From: JAJZCD01 sp964570005
Lineage (GTDB): Bacteria; Patescibacteriota; Saccharimonadia; Saccharimonadales; UBA4665
Assembly: GCA_964570005.1 (NCBI GenBank)
Contig: CAZMWE010000018.1
Location: 1-21,683, forward strand
Length of the DNA stretch: 21,683 nt
Reading direction: 5' to 3'
Made by a program: the position numbers and the translations under genes. Positions 1 to 7,223 of the stretch are shown piece by piece (positions within the stretch are counted from its first letter, which is position 1; each line of letters starts with the position of its first letter). The notes beneath the pieces were generated by a model, which was not told the origin of the DNA, ran no database searches, and saw only the letters and a list, made by a program, of their open reading frames with translations.

Positions 1-1
1 G

Positions 2-301
2 TTATTTAAAAACTCTGAGCTGGTCATAATGTTGTTTGTCAGCGTCGGCCGTGTTACCGCTGAGGTTTGGCAGGTTGGGCGTGCTGCTGCCGGACGCGGG
101 TGCTGTTTTAGCAGCTTGGCCGGACGATTTTTTGGTAGCGGTTTTGGCCGCGATGGTCGCATGTGGCGTTTTGACGCTGGTCTGACGCATTACCAGTGTG
201 GTAGCCCCGACGACGACTAGCACAAGTGCGGCAATAGGTATTGAGATCACAAGGCAAAGCCGGAGAAAGATGCGTGCTTTGCGGTGTGTGCGGCGTGTCA
301 T
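2..301 (-). CDS. Small membrane-anchored Ser/Thr/Ala-rich protein
   Basis: A 99-residue protein of unknown function. Residues about 10-40 hold a basic start (MTRRTHRK) followed by one strong hydrophobic helix. The rest is a hydrophilic tail rich in Ala, Ser, Thr and Lys, with no recognisable domain, so it is probably anchored in the membrane with the tail outside. Its ATG overlaps the stop of the deacetylase-like gene in front of it (TAATG), which indicates translational coupling. It is the last visible gene of the minus-strand polysaccharide operon, and its TAA stop lies at the window edge. It may be an accessory subunit or a wall-spanning linker of that system; this comes from position only. 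Confidence 0.65.
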   Translation of the reverse strand: MTRRTHRKARIFLRLCLVISIPIAALVLVVVGATTLVMRQTSVKTPHATIAAKTATKKSSGQAAKTAPASGSSTPNLPNLSGNTADADKQHYDQLRVFK

Positions 302-2055
302 TATGGGTCCATAAGGGTCTTATAGGCATTCGCTATCGGCATAACCTGGATACCGCTTGTCCGCAGCTGGTCTATTTGCTCACGAAAGGTGGTCGCCGTT
401 ATTGTGGTCTGGTCGGTGTCGGTTGGGGTGTCCGATGCAGCACTTCCCACTTGATGATACACCAGAATTAGCCAGCCGTTCTCAGCTTTCGTGGTTTGGA
501 GCGCGCTCGTGAGCGCGGCGAGCTTGGTATTCCGGGTAATATAGAACACCTTGAGGTTATACGGGTCGAGGTTTTGACGGGTATTGACCCCTGACTCCGT
601 GCCGCGCAGGGTAGTGTAATAGTGCCGGGCGTAGTACTGGACCTGGCTGTCGCTGTGGCCGTACGGAGTGGAAGCGTCGTTCACGGTAAAGCCCGCCTGG
701 CGTAAGTAGTCGCGGCCCTCGTGCAGCTGGTAATCAAGCGCGGAAGTATTGATGGCGGTAAGGTCTGCATTGTTGTAGCCATGGGCACCGATCTCGTTAC
801 CGCTATTAGCCATGGTGTCGAGCTCGGCGGCGGTCATGAACCCGCCTGTCTCGATAGTCGGCGGGTTGACGTAGAACGTTGCGTCGTAGCCGTATGCATG
901 CAGTACCGGCCACGCGTTGTCATACTGACCTTGCAAACCGTTGTCGAAGGTTATGGAGACGAGCGGTTGCTGCCACTCGGCTGGCCCCGGCTTTGTGATA
1001 TCAATAAGCGCGTAGTTGCGGGTTGCCACCGTACCGTCATGCTGGAGCGGCACGGAGACAAACATATTGACAGCCTGCGGCGGAACTTCAAACTGGGCAG
1101 TTACTGTGGTCCAGGTGTCTGCCGGCGGTAGGGTAACCACTGTCTGGTCATGGCGCGTGCCGTTTTGCAGCACATACTCCGCCACCACTGGCACGGAGGT
1201 ATTACTTCGGTAGGCAAGCCCAAGGCTGTAATATTGCCCGGGGGTAACCGGTTGAGGTATGTACTGCCACTTGGCCTGACCATTCTTATAATTGCTGACC
1301 GTTGTTTGCACATATGCGCCGCCGGGGTCCTGCACGTATGAAAAGGCGTCAGTGTTGCTGCCCGCCTGATAGGTTGACCAGTAATCGGGGGCATCGTAGG
1401 TACCTGTGGTGATAAGCTGCCCGTTATTCGGCAGGGTATTGTTGCCGGTTGGTGTCGGTGCGATGTATACCTGCTGTTGTGGTTCAAAGTACGGTTCGTT
1501 AAGGGTGAGCGAACCGTTATGGTACAGCCGGAATACCATTTGGACAGCGCGGAGGTCAGCGGTCGCCCGGAAGGCGTGGCTGACGGTGGTCCAGCTGCTG
1601 CCGGTCGCGGGATAGGTCTGTACCAGTTCGGTCGTACTTGAGCCGTCGCTAAAATATAAGCGCAACAAAAGTGCAAATGGCGCGCCAGCCTGGTAATAGC
1701 TCTTGAACAGATAAGTTTCCCCGTCTTCAACTGTTATCTTGGGTGTTGCCCAGGCGACGTCCCCGTTCTGGTAATCGCTAACGCCAAGCTGCAGTGAGCG
1801 GCCGCCGGCGTAGCCATCGGTCTGTTTGGTGGAAGCTTGCAGCACACCGCTTTTCGCGGACTGCCAGCCCGTCGGCAGGCCGTTAGCTCCAAAGCTGCTG
1901 AAGTTGCTGTCCGTTAACATATTGAGAGTTGGGTCGGGCAGGCTGAAATCACGTCCGGCATAGGTATATTGCTGCCAACCTAGCGCCAGTATGAGGATGA
2001 TAGGTGGTACAACAACCAAGGGGTTACGCAGTATACGTAACAGCCTACGCTTCAT
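301..2055 (-). CDS. Membrane-anchored polysaccharide deacetylase-fold protein with altered metal site
   Basis: About 584 residues from the ATG at 2055, which overlaps the end of the glycosyltransferase gene by 11 bases. A GTG at 2106 would add 17 residues but lies inside that gene. Numbered from the ATG, residues 8-30 are a signal anchor. Residues about 40-195 and 210-355 look like two beta-sandwich carbohydrate-binding-like modules. From about 363 comes a NodB (carbohydrate esterase 4) domain. Its motif 1 reads TFDNG (369-373) where TFDDG is usual, and motif 2 reads HGYNN (425-429) where HxxxH is usual. The catalytic-base Asp is kept, but two of the three classical metal ligands are Asn. TPYG (463) and YHQVG (533) match the later motifs. 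Its place after a PgaC-like synthase suggests a PgaB/IcaB-like role at the membrane. It may be an unusual enzyme or an inactive binding partner. Confidence 0.85.
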   Translation of the reverse strand: MKRRLLRILRNPLVVVPPIILILALGWQQYTYAGRDFSLPDPTLNMLTDSNFSSFGANGLPTGWQSAKSGVLQASTKQTDGYAGGRSLQLGVSDYQNGDVAWATPKITVEDGETYLFKSYYQAGAPFALLLRLYFSDGSSTTELVQTYPATGSSWTTVSHAFRATADLRAVQMVFRLYHNGSLTLNEPYFEPQQQVYIAPTPTGNNTLPNNGQLITTGTYDAPDYWSTYQAGSNTDAFSYVQDPGGAYVQTTVSNYKNGQAKWQYIPQPVTPGQYYSLGLAYRSNTSVPVVAEYVLQNGTRHDQTVVTLPPADTWTTVTAQFEVPPQAVNMFVSVPLQHDGTVATRNYALIDITKPGPAEWQQPLVSITFDNGLQGQYDNAWPVLHAYGYDATFYVNPPTIETGGFMTAAELDTMANSGNEIGAHGYNNADLTAINTSALDYQLHEGRDYLRQAGFTVNDASTPYGHSDSQVQYYARHYYTTLRGTESGVNTRQNLDPYNLKVFYITRNTKLAALTSALQTTKAENGWLILVYHQVGSAASDTPTDTDQTTITATTFREQIDQLRTSGIQVMPIANAYKTLMDP

Positions 2056-3334
2056 AGACGTGCTGTACTTTCCCGCCGCTTCGCGGTGGCGATGCCCAGG
2101 TACCACTGGTAGTCTGCTGTTTAACCAATGCCCGTGATCGGTACAAACACTTCACGATATCTATAAGCTGTACGATATCCATCAACAGAAACAGGAAGTA
2201 GGAGATAAGCGCATAACCGCTTAAGCGCAGCCGTCCGATAGCACGTAAATTCTCATCGAGCCAGATCGTGAGCAGCATGTAGAGCGTAATCGTGATATAC
2301 GCGCCGATGACCAGCCGGAGACTGTACTGCGTAAACGTCATGTACAGTGCATAAGCCCAGGCCAGCGGTGCACTGAGCAATACCAGCTCGCTCAAGAACG
2401 CCATCGGCATACGGTAATGTGTCAGTGTGCGGTAGTGGTGCGGGCTGCGGCTGAACAGCAGGTGGCGGTATTTTATAAGGTTCTGGAAACTGCCGTATTT
2501 CCAGCGGAAGCGCTGCCGGACGAGGGCTTTTAAGTTAGTGACACCTTCGGTCATGGCTACCACGTCCGCCGCATATACCATCCGGTGCGCCCGGTTGCCC
2601 AGGCTGGTTATTTTGATGCTCAGGCCGATATCTTCCGTCATAGTGTCGGTGTCATAAAAACCAACTTTGCGTAGCACGTCCATGCGGTAAGTTGATGCCA
2701 CGCCGCCCACCGCAAACTCGCAGTTCAGCAGTGAGTATAGTTTTTTCGAGCGGTATCCGATCATATGTTCGAATTTCTGCAATACACCGATAACAGTCGG
2801 TTCATCCATGATGCGCACGTTGGCTGCCACGCCCGCTATGGTGGGATCATTAAAGTACGACAAGGCGTTAGCGATGGTATCGGGCCGTACGATCGAATCG
2901 GCATCCAGTGTCATGGCGAACTCACCGCGTGCATAGCGTCTCAGCAGCGTATTCAGGGCTCCCCCCTTGCCCAGGTTGCCCTTCATGCGGTAGACGCGCA
3001 GATTGAACTCAGGGTGACGCAAGGCGTAGTCATGCACCAGTTGGCGCGTTCCGTCCACAGATGCGTTGTCTGCCACCAGCACCTCAAAGTTAGGGTAACT
3101 GCTGCCCCGCAGTGACTCAAGGCTACGCACGATGACTTTCTGTTCGTTGTAGGCGGCTATCACCACGCTCACCAGTGGCTTAGTCTTGGCCAAGTGGGCC
3201 GGCTTGCGCCGCCGCCGGTATTGCCATATGTCATAAAAGTTGGCGCTGACCAGATAGAGCCCCAAGTGCAACACATATAACGTGCTGATGCACGCGAAGG
3301 TATAAAAGATGGCTTCCTGGATAAGCGGCTGCAC
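2045..3334 (-). CDS. Processive family 2 glycosyltransferase, PgaC/IcaA-like
   Basis: A 429-residue membrane glycosyltransferase. Residues 8-30 form one transmembrane segment. The GT2 domain starts with VVIAAYNE (57-64) and has the KGGALN motif (about 123), the DAD nucleotide-sugar/metal motif (144-146), TED (233-235, catalytic base) and QRFRW (274-278), the Q-x-x-R-W motif of processive synthases. Several C-terminal helices (about 310-400) would form the export channel. This pattern fits poly-N-acetylglucosamine synthase, hyaluronan synthase or cellulose synthase relatives; substrate cannot be fixed from sequence. The start is GTG at 3334, with AAGGA six to seven bases upstream that overlaps the stop of the preceding small gene. 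The C-terminal tail is basic and overlaps the deacetylase start. Neighbouring deacetylases favour an amino-sugar polymer. Confidence 0.9.
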   Translation of the reverse strand: MQPLIQEAIFYTFACISTLYVLHLGLYLVSANFYDIWQYRRRRKPAHLAKTKPLVSVVIAAYNEQKVIVRSLESLRGSSYPNFEVLVADNASVDGTRQLVHDYALRHPEFNLRVYRMKGNLGKGGALNTLLRRYARGEFAMTLDADSIVRPDTIANALSYFNDPTIAGVAANVRIMDEPTVIGVLQKFEHMIGYRSKKLYSLLNCEFAVGGVASTYRMDVLRKVGFYDTDTMTEDIGLSIKITSLGNRAHRMVYAADVVAMTEGVTNLKALVRQRFRWKYGSFQNLIKYRHLLFSRSPHHYRTLTHYRMPMAFLSELVLLSAPLAWAYALYMTFTQYSLRLVIGAYITITLYMLLTIWLDENLRAIGRLRLSGYALISYFLFLLMDIVQLIDIVKCLYRSRALVKQQTTSGTWASPPRSGGKVQHVYEA

Positions 3335-3343
3335 GGACTGTCC

Positions 3344-3553
3344 TTAAGGCGAAGAGCTATTAGAATTGTCGGCTGGGAGCTGATGACGGGACCAAGTATA
3401 GCTCAGATACCATCGCAGCAACAGGGTCACGAGTACAATCGTCCAGAGCACGGTACTGATAATCGCCATAAAAACGAGTAGTTCATGAAACTGGGCCTGT
3501 TCCCGGCCGAAAGTCAGACCCGAGGCGTGTCTCATTACAAGTGCTGCGTACAT
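3344..3553 (-). CDS. Small single-helix membrane protein, PgaD/IcaD-like by position
   Basis: A 69-residue protein with a hydrophobic helix at about residues 27-48, followed by a basic stretch and a Ser/Asn-rich tail. The start is supported by a strong ribosome binding site, AGGGGGAA, about ten bases upstream of the ATG. It is the first gene of the minus-strand polysaccharide operon and ends nine bases before the glycosyltransferase start. PgaD and IcaD are small membrane partners of PNAG synthases and lie next to the synthase gene, but they have two helices. The match is therefore by context and size, not by sequence recognition. Confidence 0.65.
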   Translation of the reverse strand: MYAALVMRHASGLTFGREQAQFHELLVFMAIISTVLWTIVLVTLLLRWYLSYTWSRHQLPADNSNSSSP

Positions 3554-3630
3554 TATTCCGTCGTTCCCCCTTGAATCTATTGATATGGACCCACCGTATC
3601 TACAGCCGCCAAATGTACGGTTATTTAAGT

Positions 3631-3661
3631 ATTATCACATAAATTGCAAATAAATGGTCAA
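3631..3661 (-). promoter_or_regulatory. Candidate promoter of the polysaccharide operon
   Basis: Reading the minus strand, TTGACC (3661-3656) is followed 19 bases later by GATAAT (3636-3631). This sits in the AT-rich divergent gap between the operon and the plus-strand deacetylase and would give a 5' leader of about 75 bases. The spacer is slightly long. On the plus strand the same gap holds TATAAA at 3694-3699, but no well-placed -35 box is visible. Confidence 0.45.
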
Positions 3662-3760
3662 AATATTTACAGTTTCGTACTGACAGGGTAGTGTATAAAC
3701 ATACAAAGAGTTAAGTATGTAAGCTGACAAGCCAGAGCGGCAGAAAAGGCGGTGATTGAT

Positions 3761-5548
3761 ATGAAACAGCTCCTAAATACCACTTCTCGTATAATAGCGG
3801 TCGTTGGATTGCTGGTGGCGGTTTTGCCCCACGGCAGCGCCAGCGCGGTGGTCATTAATCCGTCGCCGGCGGCTCAGGTATCGTTTACGTTCGACGATAG
3901 CCTACAAAGTACCTACACCAATGCCGAGCCCGTTCTTGCACAGTACGGTCTCACCGGGACAGTCTACGCGATAACTAACTGTGTCGGTATGACCACCACC
4001 CCAAACACCTGTAACGCGAACCAGAACGCCCCATACATGACCTGGGCACAACTGCAGGCAATCCAGAATACTGACGGCTGGGAGGTCGGTTCTCATACGG
4101 TCGACCATGTCTGTCTCGCGAGCAGTGCTCAAACCGACGCTAGCGACTGCGCCAACGCCCAGCCGCTTACCACCGCCCAGATTGACACTGAGCTCTCAAG
4201 CAGCCAAAGTGCCCTAGCGTCTCACGGTATTAACGCTACTGATTTCGCGCCACCTTACGGTGATTACAACAACAATGCTCTGGCGCAAATCGCCAAATAC
4301 TATGCCACCATGCGCCAGTTTAAAAACGCTGCCGGCAACACCAATAGCTGGCCTTACAGCGACTACTTCCTCCAGGATCTGGCGGTCCAGGAGAAAACCA
4401 ATACGGTTGCGTCAGTCGAGACGGCTATCAACAATGCCATAACTAACAAGCAATGGCTAGTGCTGACCTTCCATGATATTGTGGCCACCCCCAGCACCAA
4501 TCCTGACGATTATCAGTACGGCACCAGTGAGCTGCAGCAAATCGCCGCCTATGTGCAGCAGAAGGTACAAGCCGGCCAGATCAAATCCGTGCATGTTAAC
4601 CAGGGAATTGTCTCAAGCGATACGAACCTGTTGCCTAACGGCTCGTTCGCCGGTGGTATCACCGGTGGCTGGACTACGGATAATCCGACCGATGTAACGG
4701 CCGACTCCGGCAACAATGGCAGCTACCCCGAGGCGACGCATTCGGTTAAGGTAACGACGCCTGCCGGTGGTGCTAATGTCCATCTCTTTTCGCCGCAGGT
4801 AGCGGTTAATTCGAGTACGACGTATATGTTTAAGAACTTCCTAAATCTGCAAGCGATAACCAGCGGCGCAGTGGCGTATTACGTCGATGAATACGACGCT
4901 AATGGCAACTGGATTTCCGGACAGTATCTCAAACAGGAAACCGGCCCGTTTGTGGAGGATATGAACTTTACCTACAAACCCAGCTCGCCGAGCGTTAGCA
5001 AGGCCAGTTTGCAGATCATTGCTAGCGGCAGCGGTATCACGGCGTATCTCGATAGTGCACAGATGTTTGCGTTGAGTGCGGCAACGGCGTCTACCAACCT
5101 GGTCGCAAATGGCACATTTGATGCTGGTATTACGAATGGCTGGACGACCGACGGGTCGGCTAACATCGTGGCTGACAGTGGTAACCACGGCGGCCCGAAT
5201 AATCCGGTGAACTCAGTGGCTATGACCGCCAATACGACCAAGAATACACATTTGTTCTCACCTCACGTCACGGTCAGCTCAGCGCACAGCTACGGTGTTA
5301 CCAGCTATCTGAACCTCACGGCTCTAAAGTCAGGTGAAGTTGGGTTCTATATGGATGAGTACAATGCAAGCGGGCAATGGGTTTCCGGTAAATACATAAC
5401 AGGTGTGCATACTTTGGGTGCTGGTGACGTTGGCTTCACCTACACTCCAAGTTCAAGCAGTGTCGCGACGGCTAGTCTGCAGGTCATCGTTATGGGCAAT
5501 TCCGGCATACATGCCTACTTCGACGACGTTCGCTGGTACCAGAATTAG
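3761..5548 (+). CDS. Secreted polysaccharide deacetylase with two C-terminal repeat modules
   Basis: About 595 residues from the ATG at 3761, chosen over an upstream GTG at 3752 because AGGCGGTGAT, one base from a perfect Shine-Dalgarno, is correctly spaced from the ATG. A signal peptide ends near GSASA (25-29). The NodB/CE4 deacetylase domain (about 38-285) has TFDDS (43-47), HTVDH (112-116), APPYG (163-167) and TFHD (236-239), so the Asp-His-His metal site is complete. Two related modules of about 150 residues follow, each opening with a pattern like NLxxNGxFxxGITxGWTTD. They resemble beta-sandwich carbohydrate-binding modules. The product probably removes acetyl groups from a surface polymer of N-acetylhexosamines outside the cell. 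It is transcribed divergently from the synthase operon, and likely acts on its product. Confidence 0.88.
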   Translation: MKQLLNTTSRIIAVVGLLVAVLPHGSASAVVINPSPAAQVSFTFDDSLQSTYTNAEPVLAQYGLTGTVYAITNCVGMTTTPNTCNANQNAPYMTWAQLQAIQNTDGWEVGSHTVDHVCLASSAQTDASDCANAQPLTTAQIDTELSSSQSALASHGINATDFAPPYGDYNNNALAQIAKYYATMRQFKNAAGNTNSWPYSDYFLQDLAVQEKTNTVASVETAINNAITNKQWLVLTFHDIVATPSTNPDDYQYGTSELQQIAAYVQQKVQAGQIKSVHVNQGIVSSDTNLLPNGSFAGGITGGWTTDNPTDVTADSGNNGSYPEATHSVKVTTPAGGANVHLFSPQVAVNSSTTYMFKNFLNLQAITSGAVAYYVDEYDANGNWISGQYLKQETGPFVEDMNFTYKPSSPSVSKASLQIIASGSGITAYLDSAQMFALSAATASTNLVANGTFDAGITNGWTTDGSANIVADSGNHGGPNNPVNSVAMTANTTKNTHLFSPHVTVSSAHSYGVTSYLNLTALKSGEVGFYMDEYNASGQWVSGKYITGVHTLGAGDVGFTYTPSSSSVATASLQVIVMGNSGIHAYFDDVRWYQN

Positions 5549-5582
5549 TACACCGTAGGCGATGATGCCTGGGTACGTCTGC

Positions 5583-5588
5583 TATAGT
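5583..5588 (+). promoter_or_regulatory. -10 box for a leaderless ABC transporter transcript
   Basis: TATAGT ends seven bases before the ATG at 5596, and no Shine-Dalgarno is present. The likely transcription start therefore coincides with the start codon. The -35 region is weak. Confidence 0.4.
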
Positions 5589-5595
5589 AGTGCGT

Positions 5596-6324
5596 ATGCA
5601 ACAGATCGCTGTTGAAACCAAAGATCTTTCCGTTGTCTATAGCAGTGGTTTCAAAGCTCTCGATAGTGTAAATCTGGAGCTGCCCTCAGGAAAAATAACC
5701 GGCTTCATCGGACCAAGCGGGGCGGGGAAGACGACGCTTATCCGTGTACTGGTCGGCCGGCAGAAAACAACCGGCGGAACGGCGACGGTGCTCGGCAGCC
5801 CCGCCGGCAGCGCAAAATTGCGTGGCCGATGCAGCTATATGACGCAGAACTTATCGGTTTATCCGGACCTTACGGTGGCTGAAAACCTGAGCTACTTCGC
5901 GCGTATGCTTGGTTTGCGTGGAGGGGCGGTTAGGACTGCCGTGCAGGACGTGGTGCGGCTTGTTGATCTTGTGCCGCAGGCGGACCAAGTCGTTGGCAGT
6001 CTGTCGGGAGGCCAGAAACAGCGCGTATCCTTGGCGGTGGCGCTTTTAGGTGACGCTCAGTTGCTATTCCTGGACGAGCCGACTGTTGGTTTGGATCCGG
6101 TGCTGCGCGAACAACTCTGGAAACTGTTCCGGGAACTGGCGGGCAAGGGCAAGACCATCATTGTTACTGGCCATGTGATGGATGAGGCTAACCACTGCGA
6201 TGACCTGGTACTGATCCGCAGCGGCAAGGTGCTGGCTCATGCATCGCCGCATGAGCTATGTGCGCAAACGCATAGCCGTAGTGTAGAAGAAAGTTTCATA
6301 AAACTCGTGGAGGGCCAAAAGTGA
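5596..6324 (+). CDS. ABC-2 type exporter, ATP-binding subunit
   Basis: About 242 residues. Walker A is GPSGAGKT (about 38-45), the signature is LSGGQKQR, Walker B is LLFLDEPT, and the switch His lies in VTGHVMDEA. The overall pattern is that of the DrrA/CcmA-type ATPases of small drug, lipid or polysaccharide exporters. A GTG at 5590 would add two residues; the ATG at 5596 fits a leaderless start seven bases after TATAGT. The stop overlaps the permease start by four bases (GTGA), so the two form a coupled exporter. The gene lies shortly after the secreted deacetylase, but nothing in the sequence fixes the substrate. It could export an antimicrobial compound, a lipid or a glycan precursor. Confidence 0.92.
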   Translation: MQQIAVETKDLSVVYSSGFKALDSVNLELPSGKITGFIGPSGAGKTTLIRVLVGRQKTTGGTATVLGSPAGSAKLRGRCSYMTQNLSVYPDLTVAENLSYFARMLGLRGGAVRTAVQDVVRLVDLVPQADQVVGSLSGGQKQRVSLAVALLGDAQLLFLDEPTVGLDPVLREQLWKLFRELAGKGKTIIVTGHVMDEANHCDDLVLIRSGKVLAHASPHELCAQTHSRSVEESFIKLVEGQK

Positions 6325-7064
6325 GTCCGCGCAAAACCTTCGCCACCTCGCGCCGGGTGCTGGCCCAGCTTCACCATGATCCGCGCACGCTCGTGCTGCT
6401 TTTCGTGGTGCCACCGGTGCTCATTACCGTGCTCAAGTATGTTTTCCAAAATACAGCTGTGTTTGATCATATTGCGCCCATGTTGCTCGGCATTTTCCCG
6501 ATGGTCATGATGTTTCTGGTTACCTCCATTGCTACATTACGCGAACGCTCCAATGGCACGCTGGAACGGCTTATGACGATGCCCATTGGTAAAGTAGATT
6601 TTATCCTCGGCTACGCTCTTGCGTTTTCGGCGCTGGCGTTCGTGCAGGCGTTAATCGCTGCCGGCGTTATGCTCGGAGTGCTGCACGTGACGGTGCTTGG
6701 CGGCACGTTACCGACGCTTATCGGGGCGGTCCTCAGTGCGTTTTTGGGTACTGCGCTCGGTTTGTTTGTGAGTGCGTTTGCCGCCACCGAGTTTCAGGCG
6801 GTACAATTTATGCCGGCATTTATTTTCCCGCAGCTTCTGGTGTGTGGCCTGTTTGTGGCGCGCGACCAAATGGCCAAATTACTACAATGGCTGGCCGATG
6901 TATTTCCATTGACTTATAGTGTGGACGCTATGAAGCAGATCACATCGCATGCCGGCTGGACTGGCACACTCATGAGAGACTTTGCGGTGGTTATCGCCTA
7001 CGCCGTCGCGGCCCTGTTCCTTGGATCGCTCACTATCCGTAGACAGGAATGGTCAGCGGATTAA
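6321..7064 (+). CDS. ABC-2 type exporter, permease subunit
   Basis: A 247-residue protein with about six predicted membrane helices, typical of the ABC-2 permease family (DrrB/YhhJ-like). The conserved segment with RERSNGTLERLMTMPI after the second helix is the usual cytoplasmic coupling region of this family. Helices run at roughly 22-40, 54-76, 95-125, 130-155, 165-183 and 220-238. The GTG start overlaps the ATPase stop as GTGA, so translation is coupled. It forms a four-domain exporter with its partner, as a dimer of each. The substrate is unknown. Confidence 0.9.
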   Translation: MSPRKTFATSRRVLAQLHHDPRTLVLLFVVPPVLITVLKYVFQNTAVFDHIAPMLLGIFPMVMMFLVTSIATLRERSNGTLERLMTMPIGKVDFILGYALAFSALAFVQALIAAGVMLGVLHVTVLGGTLPTLIGAVLSAFLGTALGLFVSAFAATEFQAVQFMPAFIFPQLLVCGLFVARDQMAKLLQWLADVFPLTYSVDAMKQITSHAGWTGTLMRDFAVVIAYAVAALFLGSLTIRRQEWSAD

Positions 7065-7090
7065 GCAGTGCCCTCAAGTCATGTTATAAT
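7061..7090 (+). promoter_or_regulatory. Promoter of the ABC-F leader transcript
   Basis: A perfect TATAAT lies at 7085-7090, with a weak -35-like TTAAGC at 7061-7066 (18-base spacer). Transcription would start at about 7096-7100, at or just before the leader ATG at 7100. Confidence 0.6.
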
Positions 7091-7099
7091 GCCGGGAGC

Positions 7100-7153
7100 A
7101 TGAGACGGTTTATCCCAGTCCGTACCCACCTCTTGCTCACCCCCTGTGCGTGA
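7100..7153 (+). CDS. Putative 17-residue leader peptide of the ABC-F gene
   Basis: The ORF reads MRRFIPVRTHLLLTPCA and ends in TGA. The ATG is nine bases after a perfect TATAAT, so the leader is likely translated from a leaderless transcript. Its last codons form the left arm and loop of a terminator-like hairpin, and the stop codon lies in the right arm. Short upstream ORFs that control transcription read-through by antibiotic-stalled ribosomes are established for several ABC-F resistance genes. The peptide sequence itself is not one I recognise. No protein evidence can be seen, so the coding call rests on position and architecture. Confidence 0.55.
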   Translation: MRRFIPVRTHLLLTPCA

Positions 7154-7161
7154 GTATTTTT
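7134..7161 (+). terminator. Attenuator hairpin overlapping the leader ORF end
   Basis: TGCTCAC (7134-7140) pairs with GTGAGTA (7150-7156) around a nine-base loop, with one G-T pair, followed by TTTTT at 7157-7161. A competing pairing exists between GAGCATGAG (7096-7104) and CTCTTGCTC (7130-7138), with eight of nine pairs. It would remove the left arm of the terminator, so the two folds are mutually exclusive. Confidence 0.5.
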
Positions 7162-7223
7162 CGGCGCGCCCCTAAAACGTGGCCACTACCTCTGCAAAAT
7201 CTTCAACAAAGGAATGATCATCC

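Noticed and set aside
1101..1730. Minus-strand ORF of 209 residues inside the deacetylase-like gene
   Set aside because: It is a second frame of the same strand with biased composition (Pro, Arg, Thr) and no domain; the main frame has clear motifs.
3894..4132. Antisense ORF opposite the secreted deacetylase
   Set aside because: It is a shadow of a gene with clear motifs; no ribosome binding site is present.
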